NCBI RefSeq assembly: GCF_022829635.1 | Contig: NZ_JAKSYO010000100.1 | Coordinates: 1-61,587 of the forward strand | Direction of reading: 5' to 3' | DNA length: 61,587 nt | DNA from: Methylobacterium sp. E-066 | GTDB lineage: Bacteria > Pseudomonadota > Alphaproteobacteria > Rhizobiales > Beijerinckiaceae | Shown: one piece after another, positions 37,885-46,580 of the stretch | How the letters are laid out: every line of letters begins with the position of its first letter | Numbering within the stretch: the stretch's first letter is position 1 | Notes under the pieces: generated by a model | The model's database searches: none | The model's input: only the letters and a program-made list of their open reading frames with translations | What the model was told of the DNA's origin: nothing | Position numbers and translations under genes: made by a program

Positions 37885-38756
37885 TCGATCCGTTCGGGCC
37901 GATCCTCGCGCCCTTCGTGGAGTTCGGCTTCATGCGCCGGGCGCTGGCGGGCTGCCTGGCGCTGTCGGTCTCGGCGCCGCCGGTCGGGGTGTTCCTGACC
38001 CTGCGCCGGATGAGCCTGATGAGCGACGCGATGAGCCACGCGATCCTGCCCGGCGCCGCGGCGGGATTTTTGGTCGCCGGCCTGTCCTTGCCGGCGATGA
38101 CCTTGGGCGGACTGGTCGCCGGTCTGGTCGTGGCCTTGCTCGCCGGCGCCGTCACCCGGGCCACGGTGGTGCGGGAGGATTCCAATCTCGCGGCCTTCTA
38201 CCTGATCTCGCTGGCCGGCGGCGTGCTGCTGGTGTCCCTGCGCGGCTCGCAGATCGACCTGATGCACTTCCTGTTCGGCTCGGTGCTGGCGCTCGACGAC
38301 GCCGCCCTGATCCTGCTCGGCGGCATCAGCACGCTGACGCTGGTGGCGCTCGCTGTGATCTACCGGCCCTTGGTCATGGAATGCGTCGATCCGCTGTTCC
38401 TGCGCACGGTGAGCCGCAGCGGTGGCCCGGTGCACCTCGCCTTCCTGGCGCTGGTGGTGGTGAACCTCGTGGGCGGCTTCCAGGCGCTCGGGACTTTGCT
38501 GGCGGTCGGCCTGATGCTGCTGCCGGCGGTGGCGGCCCGGTTCTGGGCGCGGGACCTCGGCGGCCTGATCCCGGTCTCGATGCTGATCGCGGTGATCGCC
38601 AGCGTGTCGGGCCTCAGCCTGTCGTATCATCTCGACCTGCCGAGCGGCCCGGCGATCGTGCTGGCGGCCGGTGCGCTCTACCTCGTCTCGATGCTCGCCG
38701 GCCCGCGCGGCGGCCTGCTCCGCCGTCTCATCCGGCCGCGCCACCTCGAAGCCTGA
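37881..38756 (+). CDS. znuB: Zinc ABC transporter permease
   Basis: A 291-residue, about eight- to nine-helix ABC-3 permease. FMRRALAGCLALSVSAPPVGVFLTLRRMSLMSDAMSHAILPGAA, REDSNLAAFYLISLAGGVLLVSL, IDLMHFLFGSVLAL and VGGFQALGTLLAVGLMLLPAVAARFW are typical. GTG start overlapping znuC. The periplasmic binding protein ZnuA is not next to it and must lie elsewhere. Its stop directly abuts the stop of the convergent SDR gene. Confidence 0.94.
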   Translation: MIDPFGPILAPFVEFGFMRRALAGCLALSVSAPPVGVFLTLRRMSLMSDAMSHAILPGAAAGFLVAGLSLPAMTLGGLVAGLVVALLAGAVTRATVVREDSNLAAFYLISLAGGVLLVSLRGSQIDLMHFLFGSVLALDDAALILLGGISTLTLVALAVIYRPLVMECVDPLFLRTVSRSGGPVHLAFLALVVVNLVGGFQALGTLLAVGLMLLPAVAARFWARDLGGLIPVSMLIAVIASVSGLSLSYHLDLPSGPAIVLAAGALYLVSMLAGPRGGLLRRLIRPRHLEA

Positions 38757-39620
38757 TCAGGCCTGGTCCTTCAGCGCGGCCAAGCCCTCGCGATAGGTCG
38801 GATAGGCCAGCGTGACGCCGAGCTCGTCCCGGATCAGCCGGTTCCGCACGCGCTTGTTCTCGCCGTAGAAACTGCGCGCCATCGGCGACAGGTCGGCGGT
38901 CTCGAAGTCGATCTCGGGGGGCAGCGGCAGGTTGGCGAGGGCGGCGGCGTGCTCTGTCACGGTCTGCGGCGGCGTCGGCTCGTCGTCGGTGACGTTGTAG
39001 ACCGCCCCCGGCCGCGGGCGATCCAGCGAGGCCAGCAGCGTCGTGGCGATGTCGTCGACGTGGATGCGGTTGAACACCTGGCCCGCCTTGACGATGCGCT
39101 GCGACCGGCCCTCGCGCAGCTTCACGATCGGGTTGCGCCCTGGCCCGTAGATGCCCGACAGCCGGAACACCTGCACGGCCTTCCCGGTCCGGGCGCCGAG
39201 ATCGAGCCAGGCCGCCTCGGCCTCGAGCCTGACCTTCGACCGGGCGCTGCGCGGCGCGGCCGGCGTCGTCTCGTCAATCCAGGCGCCACCCTGGTCGCCG
39301 TAGACGCCGATGGTCGAAAGGTAGCCGATCCAGCCGATCCGGCTCGTCGCGATCACCTCCGCGTAGCGCCGCAGCACCGGGTCGCCCTGCTCGGAGGGCG
39401 GCGCCGAGACCAAGAGGGCGTCCGTGTCGGCGAGATCGGCCGCGATGCGAGGATCGTCGGCCTCCGGCCCGAAGGCGCGTAGGGCGAAGCCGGTCTCTGC
39501 GGTCAGCCGCGCAGCGGCCGCCGGATCGGTGACGGTGGCGCGCACGGTCTGGAAGCGGTCGCGCGCCCGCTCGGCGAAGCGGCGGCCGGTGAAGCCGAGC
39601 CCGAAGACGAAGAGATTCAT
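38757..39620 (-). CDS. Extended-SDR / NAD-dependent epimerase-like protein (YeeZ-like)
   Basis: A 287-residue Rossmann-fold protein. MNLFVFGLGFTGRRFAERA is the dinucleotide site; WIGYLSTIGVYGDQGGAWIDE and VFRLSGIYGPGRNPI belong to the atypical SDR group of E. coli YeeZ; RIHVDDIATTLLASL and VYNVTDDEPTP are epimerase-like. The canonical YxxxK dyad is not evident, as in YeeZ relatives, so catalysis is uncertain. The ATG overlaps the queG stop (ATGA). No defined substrate. Confidence 0.8.
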   Translation of the reverse strand: MNLFVFGLGFTGRRFAERARDRFQTVRATVTDPAAAARLTAETGFALRAFGPEADDPRIAADLADTDALLVSAPPSEQGDPVLRRYAEVIATSRIGWIGYLSTIGVYGDQGGAWIDETTPAAPRSARSKVRLEAEAAWLDLGARTGKAVQVFRLSGIYGPGRNPIVKLREGRSQRIVKAGQVFNRIHVDDIATTLLASLDRPRPGAVYNVTDDEPTPPQTVTEHAAALANLPLPPEIDFETADLSPMARSFYGENKRVRNRLIRDELGVTLAYPTYREGLAALKDQA

Positions 39621-40795
39621 GCCGGGGATGTCTCCCCGGCCCGGGTTTCCGTCAAGGCGGTGGCGGCGCTCCACTCGTCGCGCACATGCGAATCCGTCTC
39701 GGCCGGCGCGTGCTGCCGATGCAGGGCCTGCACGGCGTCGGGCTCCAGCAACCGCCCACAGGCCCAGACCGCCATGCCGCGCACCAGCGAGGAATCATCG
39801 TCCAGCCGCGCGATCGCGGAATCCGCGAGTCGCGGATCGCCGGAATTGCCGACCGCGATCATGACATTGCGAAGGAATCGGTCCCGGCCGGTGCGCTTCA
39901 CCGGCGTGCCCGCGAAGAGTTTGCGGAAGGACCCATCGTCCAATTCGGCGAGATCGGCCAGCGCCGGCGCCGCGAGATCGGCCCGGGCCGCCAGCCGGGC
40001 ATCGGCGGCGGTGCGGGCGAACTTGTTCCAGGGGCAGACCGCCAAGCAGTCGTCGCAGCCGAACACGCGGTTGCCGATCGCCGTCCGGAATTCCTCCGCG
40101 ATCGGCCCGGCATGCTCGATGGTGAGATAGGAGATGCAGCGCCGCGCATCGAGGCGGTAGGGCGCCGGGAACGCATCGGTCGGGCAGATGTCGAGGCAGG
40201 CGCGGCAGGAGCCACAATGGCCGCGTCCGGGTTCATCGGGCTCGAACTCCGCGCTGGTGTAGATCGCCCCGAGCAGAAGCCAGTTGCCGTGGTCCCGCGA
40301 CAGCAGGACCGTGTGCTTGCCCTGCCAGCCGAGCCCGGCGGCCTCGGCCAGGGTCTTCTCCATCACCGGCGCGGTGTCGCAAAACACCTTCACCCGGACG
40401 TCGCCCTTGGCGGATAGATACCCGCCCAGCTCCTTCAGCCGGCCTTTCAAAACTTCGTGATAGTCCCGTCGCCGCGCGTAGGCCGCGACGGCGCCGCGGT
40501 CCGTCCGGGTCACGAGGTCGAGGGGGTCGTCGTCCGGGCGGTAGCTCATGGCGAGCACCAGGATGCTGCGCAGGCCAGGCCACAGGCCGACCGGGCTGGC
40601 GCGCTGGTCGGCGCGCTCTTCCATCCAGTCCATCGTGCCGTGGGCGCCGTCTTCGAGCCAGGCCGTCAGGCGGCCGGGCAGGTCCGGCAGGCGGTCGGGT
40701 CGGGTGATCCGAAGCCCGCAGAAGCCGAGATGCTGCGCCCGCGCCTCGACGAGGCGGCGCAGGTCGGCGCCGAAAGAGGTCCGTCGTGAGCTCAG
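39617..40795 (-). CDS. queG: Epoxyqueuosine reductase (QueG), probable CTG start
   Basis: A 392-residue cobalamin- and 4Fe-4S-dependent enzyme for the last step of queuosine formation in tRNA. LVEARAQHLGFCGLRITRPD, WLEDGAHGTMDWMEER, YARRRDYHEVLKGRLKELG, GKHTVLLSRDHGNWLLLGAIY, the two ferredoxin clusters CGSCRACLDICPTDAFPAP and FGCDDCLAVCPWNKFA, and a C-terminal HEAT-like repeat (LFAGTPVKRTGRDRFLRN) are all present. No ATG, GTG or TTG lies in frame where the family N-terminus should be; a CTG at 40795 overlaps the fzlA stop (CTGA) in the same way as other coupled starts here. Confidence 0.9.
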   Translation of the reverse strand: MSSRRTSFGADLRRLVEARAQHLGFCGLRITRPDRLPDLPGRLTAWLEDGAHGTMDWMEERADQRASPVGLWPGLRSILVLAMSYRPDDDPLDLVTRTDRGAVAAYARRRDYHEVLKGRLKELGGYLSAKGDVRVKVFCDTAPVMEKTLAEAAGLGWQGKHTVLLSRDHGNWLLLGAIYTSAEFEPDEPGRGHCGSCRACLDICPTDAFPAPYRLDARRCISYLTIEHAGPIAEEFRTAIGNRVFGCDDCLAVCPWNKFARTAADARLAARADLAAPALADLAELDDGSFRKLFAGTPVKRTGRDRFLRNVMIAVGNSGDPRLADSAIARLDDDSSLVRGMAVWACGRLLEPDAVQALHRQHAPAETDSHVRDEWSAATALTETRAGETSPA

Positions 40796-41484
40796 AAATC
40801 CAGATCCGCGTAATGGGCCGCCGGCGGCATACCCGCCACCCGGTCGGCCAGCAGCCCCCGGAACGAGGGCCGCGACTTGACCCGAGCATACCAGTTGCGG
40901 GCCATCTCGTCCTCGTCCCACGGGACATCGCCCAGGTAGTCGGCACAGGAGAGGTGGGCGGCCGCCGCGAGATCGGCATAGGTCAGGTTGTCGCCCGCGA
41001 TCCAGCGGCGGCGGGCGATCAGGTAGCCGATATACTTGAGGTGGTAGCGGACGTTGGTCCGCGCCGCCCGGATCGCGTTCATGTCGGGCGGGCCGCCGCC
41101 CTCGTGGGCCGACATGAAGCGCTTCGAGATCTTCTCGTTGACCAGGTAGCCGGTCACTTCCGAGTCGAACTTGATCAGGAACCAGTCGAGCAGGCGCCGG
41201 ACCTCGACCCGCTCCACCGTATCGTCCGGCAGCATCCGCCGCCCGGAGAGGCCGAGGCCACGGGTCTCGTCGAGATATTCGGCGATGACTCCCGCGCCCG
41301 GCACCACCAGGCCGGTCTGCTCCAGCAGCACGGGCGTCGACCCGGCCGGATTGATCAGCAGAAAGTCGTCCCGGCGCTCCCAGGGGCGCTCCTCGAACAG
41401 CGTCGGTTCCAGGCCCATCTCGGCCAGCACGAGACGGATGAACCGGGAATTCGCGCAGAAGGGGAAGTGGTAGAGGGTCGCCAT
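40792..41484 (-). CDS. fzlA: Glutathione-transferase-fold protein, FzlA-like
   Basis: A 230-residue GST-fold protein. ATLYHFPFCANSRFIRLVLAEMGLEPTLFEERPWERRDDFLLINPAGSTPVLL is the thioredoxin-like N-domain; the ERPWERR block and helical domain (LLDWFLIKFDSEVTGYLVNEKISKRFM, YLIARRRWIAGDNLTYADLAAAAHLS) look like FzlA, the alphaproteobacterial FtsZ-binding division factor. The C-terminus (PPAAHYADLDF) is short and acidic. The neighbourhood uppP|fzlA-queG supports this, but an ordinary GST cannot be excluded. Confidence 0.78.
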   Translation of the reverse strand: MATLYHFPFCANSRFIRLVLAEMGLEPTLFEERPWERRDDFLLINPAGSTPVLLEQTGLVVPGAGVIAEYLDETRGLGLSGRRMLPDDTVERVEVRRLLDWFLIKFDSEVTGYLVNEKISKRFMSAHEGGGPPDMNAIRAARTNVRYHLKYIGYLIARRRWIAGDNLTYADLAAAAHLSCADYLGDVPWDEDEMARNWYARVKSRPSFRGLLADRVAGMPPAAHYADLDF

Positions 41485-41737
41485 TGGCCGTCAGGACTGC
41501 TCGGTCTGACGGCGCGGCCAGTCCCGCGCCGGTCGTCGGCCCAGGCGCGCAGGACTTCGGCGCGCAGGACTTCAAAGCGAGCGTTATTGCTCGATCGTTG
41601 CCGAGCCCTTAACACGCGCGGCCTGTTCCGGTAACTGCCCGTCAACCCTGATGGGCGATGCCTCCGGGCGCAATTTCCCAATGGCGCGCGATGCACCCAA
41701 GACGGGCAGTCGTGCGCCCGCGGCGCGAGGCTCGACA

Positions 41738-42541
41738 ATGGATCCGGTAAGCATCGGCAAGGCGATCCTGCTCGCCCTCGTGGAGGGCGCGACCGAGTTC
41801 ATCCCGGTCTCGTCCACCGGTCACCAGCTCCTGGTCGGCCACTTCATCGGCTTTCACTCGCCCAACAACACCTTCGAGGTGCTGATCCAGCTCGGGGCGA
41901 TCCTGGCGATCCTGGCGGTGTATTTCCGCCGGCTGATCGGCATCGCCACCGCGCTGCCGACCAACCCGCAGGCTCGCCGCTTCGTGATCGGCATCCTGGT
42001 GGCGTTCCTGCCGGCCGCGATCATCGGCGGCCTCTTCTCGAAGGTGATCAAGGCCTACCTGTTCAACCCGTGGATCGTCTGCGCGACCCTGGTCGCCGGC
42101 GGCCTGGTGCTGCTGGTCATCGACGACACCGACCTCGAGGTGAAGAAGACCGACGTCTACGACTTCACCCTGCCGATGGACCTGAAGATCGGCATCTTCC
42201 AGTGCCTCGCGATGATCCCGGGCGTGTCGCGCTCGGGCGCGACCATCGTCGGCGCGATGCTGATGGGCGCCGACAAGCGCTCCGCCACCGAGTTCTCGTT
42301 CTACCTGGCGATGCCGACCATGGCGGGCGCCTTCGCCAAGGACCTGTTCGACAACTACAAATTCCTGTCGCGCGACGATGTCGGCCTGATCGTGATCGGC
42401 TTCGTCGTATCGTTCCTCTCGGCCCTGTTCGTGGTGCGGGTTCTGCTCGACTACGTGTCCCGCCACGGGTTCCGGCTGTTCGCCTGGTGGCGGATCATCG
42501 TCGGCGCGCTGGGCTTCGCCGGGCTGATCATCCTCGGATAA
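41738..42541 (+). CDS. uppP: Undecaprenyl-diphosphatase (UppP/BacA)
   Basis: A 267-residue, about eight-helix membrane phosphatase recycling the undecaprenyl carrier for peptidoglycan and polysaccharide export. The two catalytic motifs are [18 protein letters not shown] and [19 protein letters not shown] 41738 starts just before the first motif. Divergent from fzlA. It supplies the same lipid carrier used by the sugar transferase at 34.8 kb. Confidence 0.97.
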   Translation: MDPVSIGKAILLALVEGATEFIPVSSTGHQLLVGHFIGFHSPNNTFEVLIQLGAILAILAVYFRRLIGIATALPTNPQARRFVIGILVAFLPAAIIGGLFSKVIKAYLFNPWIVCATLVAGGLVLLVIDDTDLEVKKTDVYDFTLPMDLKIGIFQCLAMIPGVSRSGATIVGAMLMGADKRSATEFSFYLAMPTMAGAFAKDLFDNYKFLSRDDVGLIVIGFVVSFLSALFVVRVLLDYVSRHGFRLFAWWRIIVGALGFAGLIILG

Positions 42542-42637
42542 CAATCCTCAGCCGTCGGGCGATTGCCTCCGGCCGAGCGGCATGCGACGCACGTCCCTGA
42601 AAGCGGTGCACAAGACGCCGCGCCCAGGGACGTTCCG

Positions 42638-44518
42638 ATGGAAGACACAAAGCTCGCCGACCTGTTCGAGCCCGCCGACCGGGCGCGCTGGCTCGGCCTC
42701 GTGGACAATGTCCTGAAGGGCGCCGATTTCGAGAAGCGGCTGGTCTCCCGGACGAGCGACGGCCTGCGGATCGAACCGCTCTACCCCCGGGCCGAGCCGA
42801 CCGTTCAGCCCTTCCGCGAGCCGGGACCCTGGCGGGTTTCCCAGCGGGTCGACCATCCGGAGATCGCCGCCGCCAACGCCCAGGCGATGACCGACCTCGA
42901 AGGCGGCACCGACGCGCTGGCCCTGGTGTTTGCCGGCTCCTTCGCCGCCCGCGGCTACGGCCTGACCGCCCAGACTGTCGAAGATCTCGACGCCGTTCTG
43001 AAGGGCGTGATGCTGCCGCTGATCGCCCTGCGCCTCGACGCCGGCGCCCGCGGCCTCGAAGTCGCCGGCTTGATAAAGGGCTTGGCGGCACACCGGGGCG
43101 AGGACCTGTCCAGCTACGATCTCGACCTCGGCATCGATCCGGTCGGGACGCTCGCCGCCACCGGCAGCCTCGGCGCGGTCTGGAGCGAGATCGCCCCGCG
43201 GCTGGCTGCCACCGTCTCGGATCTTGAAGCGGCGGGCTTCAACGGCCGGGCCTTCGTGGCCGACGGACGCCCCTACCACGAGGCCGGCGCCGGCGAGGCG
43301 GCCGAACTCGCCGCCGTGCTCGCCACCGCGGTCACCTACCTGCGCGCCCTGGAAGCGGCCGGTCACGATCTCGCCACCGCCCGCGACCGGATCTCCGTGC
43401 TGCTCGCCGCCGATGCCGACGAGTTCGTCACGGTGTCGAAGTTCCGCGCCCTGCGCCGGCTCTGGGCCCGGATCGAGCAGGCCTGCGGGCTGGAGCCGAA
43501 GCCCCTGCGCCTCCACGCCGAGACCGCTTGGCGGATGATGACCCGGCGCGACCCGTTCGTGAACATCCTGCGCACCGGCATGGCCGCCGCCTCGGCCGGC
43601 ATGGGCGGCGCCGATGCGGTCACGGTCCTGCCCTACACCCTGGCCCTCGGCCTGCCCGACGCCTTCGCCCGCCGGGTGGCGCGCAACAGCCAGATCGTCC
43701 TGCTGGAGGAATCGCACCTCGCCCGGGTGAGCGACCCGGCCGCCGGCGCGGGCGGCTTCGAGGCCCTGACCGATCAGCTCGCCGAGGCGGCCTGGGCGGC
43801 GTTCCAGGCGATCGAGGCCGAGGGCGGCATCGTCGCCTCGCTCAGCGTCGGCAAGCTGCAGCGGCGCATCGAGCTGACCCGCGAGGCCCGGGCCAAGGCC
43901 GTGGCGACCCGCCGCGAGCCGCTGACCGGCGCGAGCGAATTCCCGAACCTCGCCGAGAAGCCGGTCACGGTCCTCGACGTGAAGCCGGTCACGGCCGGAC
44001 CCAGCTCGAATTTCGGCTCCGGCTCGGCGGTCGCCTGCGATGCGCTGCCCTCGATCCGTCTCGCGGAGCCCTTCGAGGCGTTGCGCGACGCCTCCGATGC
44101 CTACCTCGCCAAGACCGGCCGCCGGCCGGCCGTGTTCCTCGCCAATCTCGGCTCGGTCTCGGCCTTCAATGCCCGGGCGACCTTCGCGGCCAACGCCTTC
44201 GCGGCCGGCGGCATCGAGGCGCTGTCGAATGACGGCTTCACCGATCCGGCAGCCCTCGCGACGGCGTTCCGGGAGTCCGGCGCCGCGCTCGTCTGCATCT
44301 GCTCCACGGACGCGATCTACGCCGAGCAGGCCGTGCCGGCCGCGGAGGCGCTGAAGCAGGCCGGGGCCGGCACGATCTACCTTGCCGGCAAACCGACGGA
44401 TCTGCTCGATCCGCTGAAGGCGGCGGGCGTGCACGCCTTCCTGCATGTCGGCTGCGATCTGGTGGTTCTGCTCAACGAAGCGCTGCGCGCCGCCATGCGC
44501 CCGCCGGCGGCCCAGTAA
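42638..44518 (+). CDS. mcmB: Methylmalonyl-CoA mutase small (beta) subunit
   Basis: A 626-residue non-catalytic partner of the B12-dependent mutase that interconverts methylmalonyl-CoA and succinyl-CoA, needed in propionate and ethylmalonyl-CoA pathway metabolism. KGADFEKRLVSRTSDGLRIEPLYPR, WRVSQRVDHP, and RMMTRRDPFVNILRTGMAAASAGMGGADAVTVLPY are mutase barrel motifs. The C-terminal cobalamin-binding-like domain (VFLANLGSVSAFNARATFA) lacks the DxHxxG motif, as expected for the small subunit. ATG 42638 has CCAGGGACG upstream. The large subunit gene is not in the window. Confidence 0.95.
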   Translation: MEDTKLADLFEPADRARWLGLVDNVLKGADFEKRLVSRTSDGLRIEPLYPRAEPTVQPFREPGPWRVSQRVDHPEIAAANAQAMTDLEGGTDALALVFAGSFAARGYGLTAQTVEDLDAVLKGVMLPLIALRLDAGARGLEVAGLIKGLAAHRGEDLSSYDLDLGIDPVGTLAATGSLGAVWSEIAPRLAATVSDLEAAGFNGRAFVADGRPYHEAGAGEAAELAAVLATAVTYLRALEAAGHDLATARDRISVLLAADADEFVTVSKFRALRRLWARIEQACGLEPKPLRLHAETAWRMMTRRDPFVNILRTGMAAASAGMGGADAVTVLPYTLALGLPDAFARRVARNSQIVLLEESHLARVSDPAAGAGGFEALTDQLAEAAWAAFQAIEAEGGIVASLSVGKLQRRIELTREARAKAVATRREPLTGASEFPNLAEKPVTVLDVKPVTAGPSSNFGSGSAVACDALPSIRLAEPFEALRDASDAYLAKTGRRPAVFLANLGSVSAFNARATFAANAFAAGGIEALSNDGFTDPAALATAFRESGAALVCICSTDAIYAEQAVPAAEALKQAGAGTIYLAGKPTDLLDPLKAAGVHAFLHVGCDLVVLLNEALRAAMRPPAAQ

Positions 44519-44552
44519 GCCACATCGAAACGCGCCTGCCTCGTCCCCTGCC

Positions 44553-44942
44553 ATGAGCCGAAACCGCTTCGGGTGCCTGATCGGCACCGCCCTGATCCTC
44601 GGATGCACGATCCCCGCGGAGGCCGTCCCCCGCGGCGTCCCGATACCGGACCGGTTCGACGGCACCTGGAGCGTCGAGATCCTCACCGAATCCGGCGCCT
44701 GCGACCGGGCCTATCGCTATCCGGTGCGGATCGAGCACGGGCAGGCCCGGTTCATCGGCACCGCCTTCGTCGTGCAGGGCAGCGTCGCCCGCAACGGCGT
44801 GGTGCGCGGCTCTATCGCGAGCGGCATCGCCACCGCCAACGTCGCCGGCCGCCTCGGCCCGGACGGGTTCGGGACCGGCACCTGGGTCGCCTCCGGCGCC
44901 CTCGCATGCCGCGGCCGCTGGAAAGCCGAGCGGCGGGGCTGA
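44553..44942 (+). CDS. Small secreted protein, unknown function
   Basis: A 129-residue protein with a signal peptide (MSRNRFGCLIGTALILGCTIPAEA). The mature part (FDGTWSVEILTESGACDRAYRYPVRIEHGQARFIG ... GSIASGIATANVAGRLGPDGFGTGTW ... CRGRW) resembles small beta-rich heparinase-like/DUF-type periplasmic proteins common in Methylobacterium and Bradyrhizobium. Two Cys (in GACDRA and LACRGRW) could form a disulfide. No function can be assigned. Confidence 0.72.
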   Translation: MSRNRFGCLIGTALILGCTIPAEAVPRGVPIPDRFDGTWSVEILTESGACDRAYRYPVRIEHGQARFIGTAFVVQGSVARNGVVRGSIASGIATANVAGRLGPDGFGTGTWVASGALACRGRWKAERRG

Positions 44943-45078
44943 GGCAGCGCGGTCACGGTCGCGAAATGGTCCGCATCTTGCCCGAGATCGGGCGGATGCA
45001 GCGGCCCTTCAGCCCCGATCCCGACGCATTCATGAGGGAATGCTGAACGCCGTTCGGACACCCGACGAGGCCGCCCGC

Positions 45079-45525
45079 ATGAAGTCCACGATCCTCGCCA
45101 CCTTCGCCGTCCTCGCGCTCGCTTCGACGGCGCAGGCCCGTCCCCACCGCCACCCGGCCACTCCGGTCGTGAACCAGGCGGAGGCCGAGAAGGCCCTGGC
45201 CCCGTTGCGGCAGGCGGCGACGGAATGCTTCGCCGACACCGTGCTGGCGAACCCGAAGGCGACGGCCGAGGCCCGGGCCGGGCACTGGTACGAGGCCGTG
45301 GGCATCACCGGCTTCCTGTGCCGCCCGGAGGTCGCCGCGATGATCCAGGCCCATGACCGGATCTACGGCGCGCGGACCGGCGAGCGCTACTTCAAGGGCG
45401 CCTACGTCAAGCATCTCGACCAGCAGCTCGCCGAGCGGCTCCAGCCGATGCTGGCCCACAAGGCCGTCGCCAGCGCCGAGCCGCCGCCCGAGAAGGTTTT
45501 GGACAGCGAATCCCCGGCCAACTGA
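45079..45525 (+). CDS. Small secreted hypothetical protein
   Basis: A 148-residue protein with signal peptide MKSTILATFAVLALASTAQA, then an Ala/Glu-rich helical body (EAEKALAPLRQAATECFADTVLANP ... GHWYEAVGITGFLCRPEVAAMIQAHDRIYG ... GERYFKGAYVKHLDQQLAERLQP). Two cysteines. An upstream in-frame ATG (45040) was rejected because the signal peptide begins at 45079. No family recognised. Confidence 0.7.
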   Translation: MKSTILATFAVLALASTAQARPHRHPATPVVNQAEAEKALAPLRQAATECFADTVLANPKATAEARAGHWYEAVGITGFLCRPEVAAMIQAHDRIYGARTGERYFKGAYVKHLDQQLAERLQPMLAHKAVASAEPPPEKVLDSESPAN

Positions 45526-45584
45526 GCGGGAACAGCCCGCTTGGGGTGAACTGTCTCGGTCGAGCACTCGGTCGAGGAGATGCG

Positions 45585-46304
45585 ATGCCCTACGAGCTTC
45601 ACTACTGGCCGATGATCCAGGGGCGCGGCGAGTTCGTCCGCCTCGCCCTCGAAGAATCCGGCGCCGACTATGTCGACGTGGCGCGTCGGGACGATGAAGA
45701 CGGCGGCATCGCGCCGATGCTCGACCGCCTCGCCGATCCCCAGAACCCACGCCCGCCCTTCGCGCCGCCGTTCCTGCGCGACGGCGCCGTCGTGATCGGC
45801 CAGACCGCTGCCATCCTGCTCTACCTCGGGCCGCGCCTCGGCCTCGTCGGCGAGTCCGAGACGGACCGGATCTGGACGCACCAGCTCCAGCTCACCATCG
45901 CGGATGCGGTGAACGAGGCGCACGACACCCACCATCCCCTGGGCGTCAGCCTGTACTACGCCGACCAGAAGCCGGAGGCGTTGCGCCGGGCCCAGGGTTT
46001 TCGCGAGGAGCGCATTCCCAAACTCCTCAGCTATTTCGAGCTCGTGCTGACGGCCAACGGCGGCGAGCACCTTGTCGGCTCAAGGCTGTCCTATGCTGAC
46101 CTGTCCCTGTTCCAGCTCGTCGCAGGCCTGCGCTACGCCTTCCCGAAGGCGTCCGCCGCGGCTTTGCGCGATACGCGCTACGTGGCGCGGCTGCACGAGG
46201 CGGTGGCGCGGCGCCCGCGCATCGCCGCCTACCTCGCGAGCGACCGGCGCATCCCGTTCAACGAGGACGGGATCTTTCGCCGGTATCCGGAGCTCGACGG
46301 CTGA
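45585..46304 (+). CDS. Glutathione S-transferase family protein
   Basis: A 239-residue GST. The N-terminal YELHYWPMIQGRGEFVRLALEESGADYVD (Tyr-type, with the RGEFVRLALEE helix of sigma-like GSTs), PPFAPPFLRDGAVVIGQTAAILLYL and the helical domain with THQLQLTIADAVNEAHDTHHPL and GSRLSYADLSLFQLVAGL (GST C-terminal hallmark) are clear. Substrate unknown. ATG 45585 follows GAGGAG. A palindromic repeat lies beyond its 3' end. Confidence 0.88.
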   Translation: MPYELHYWPMIQGRGEFVRLALEESGADYVDVARRDDEDGGIAPMLDRLADPQNPRPPFAPPFLRDGAVVIGQTAAILLYLGPRLGLVGESETDRIWTHQLQLTIADAVNEAHDTHHPLGVSLYYADQKPEALRRAQGFREERIPKLLSYFELVLTANGGEHLVGSRLSYADLSLFQLVAGLRYAFPKASAAALRDTRYVARLHEAVARRPRIAAYLASDRRIPFNEDGIFRRYPELDG

Positions 46305-46366
46305 ACCTTAGAGCCTCAGCCCTTTCAAGGTGTTTGGCACAGCGATTCGGGCGAGACGCGACGCGC

Positions 46367-46477
46367 TCTCCTCCCCCTTGCGGGGAGGAGTTGGAGGTGG
46401 GGGTGGTGCAGAAGGCACCGTTCCATTCGATCCTGCACCACCCCCACCCCTGACCCCTCCCCGCAAGGGGGAAGGGA
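46367..46477. repeat. Intergenic palindromic repeat (same family as in cobN/cobG)
   Basis: About 110 bp; left half CTCCTCCCCCTTGCGGGGAG plus GGTGGGGGTGGTGCAG is mirrored by CTGCACCACCCCCACCCC and CCCCTCCCCGCAAGGGGGAA. The core CCCC-TTGC-GGGG hairpin matches the in-gene copies. It sits between the GST gene and the converging 3' end of the kinase-phosphatase gene. Confidence 0.88.
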
Positions 46478-46580
46478 AAACCGCCCATTTTTCAAAGCGT
46501 TGGCATCAAGGGGAAACGTGTGAAGCCGCCTCGGGATGAGGGCGCGGATGGGAAAGGCCGGTCAAACAGGCTATTACACG

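Noticed and set aside
42548..44686. A 712-codon open frame antisense to mcmB
   Set aside because: Composition-driven shadow of the mutase subunit; repeated Arg/Gly/Leu without motifs.
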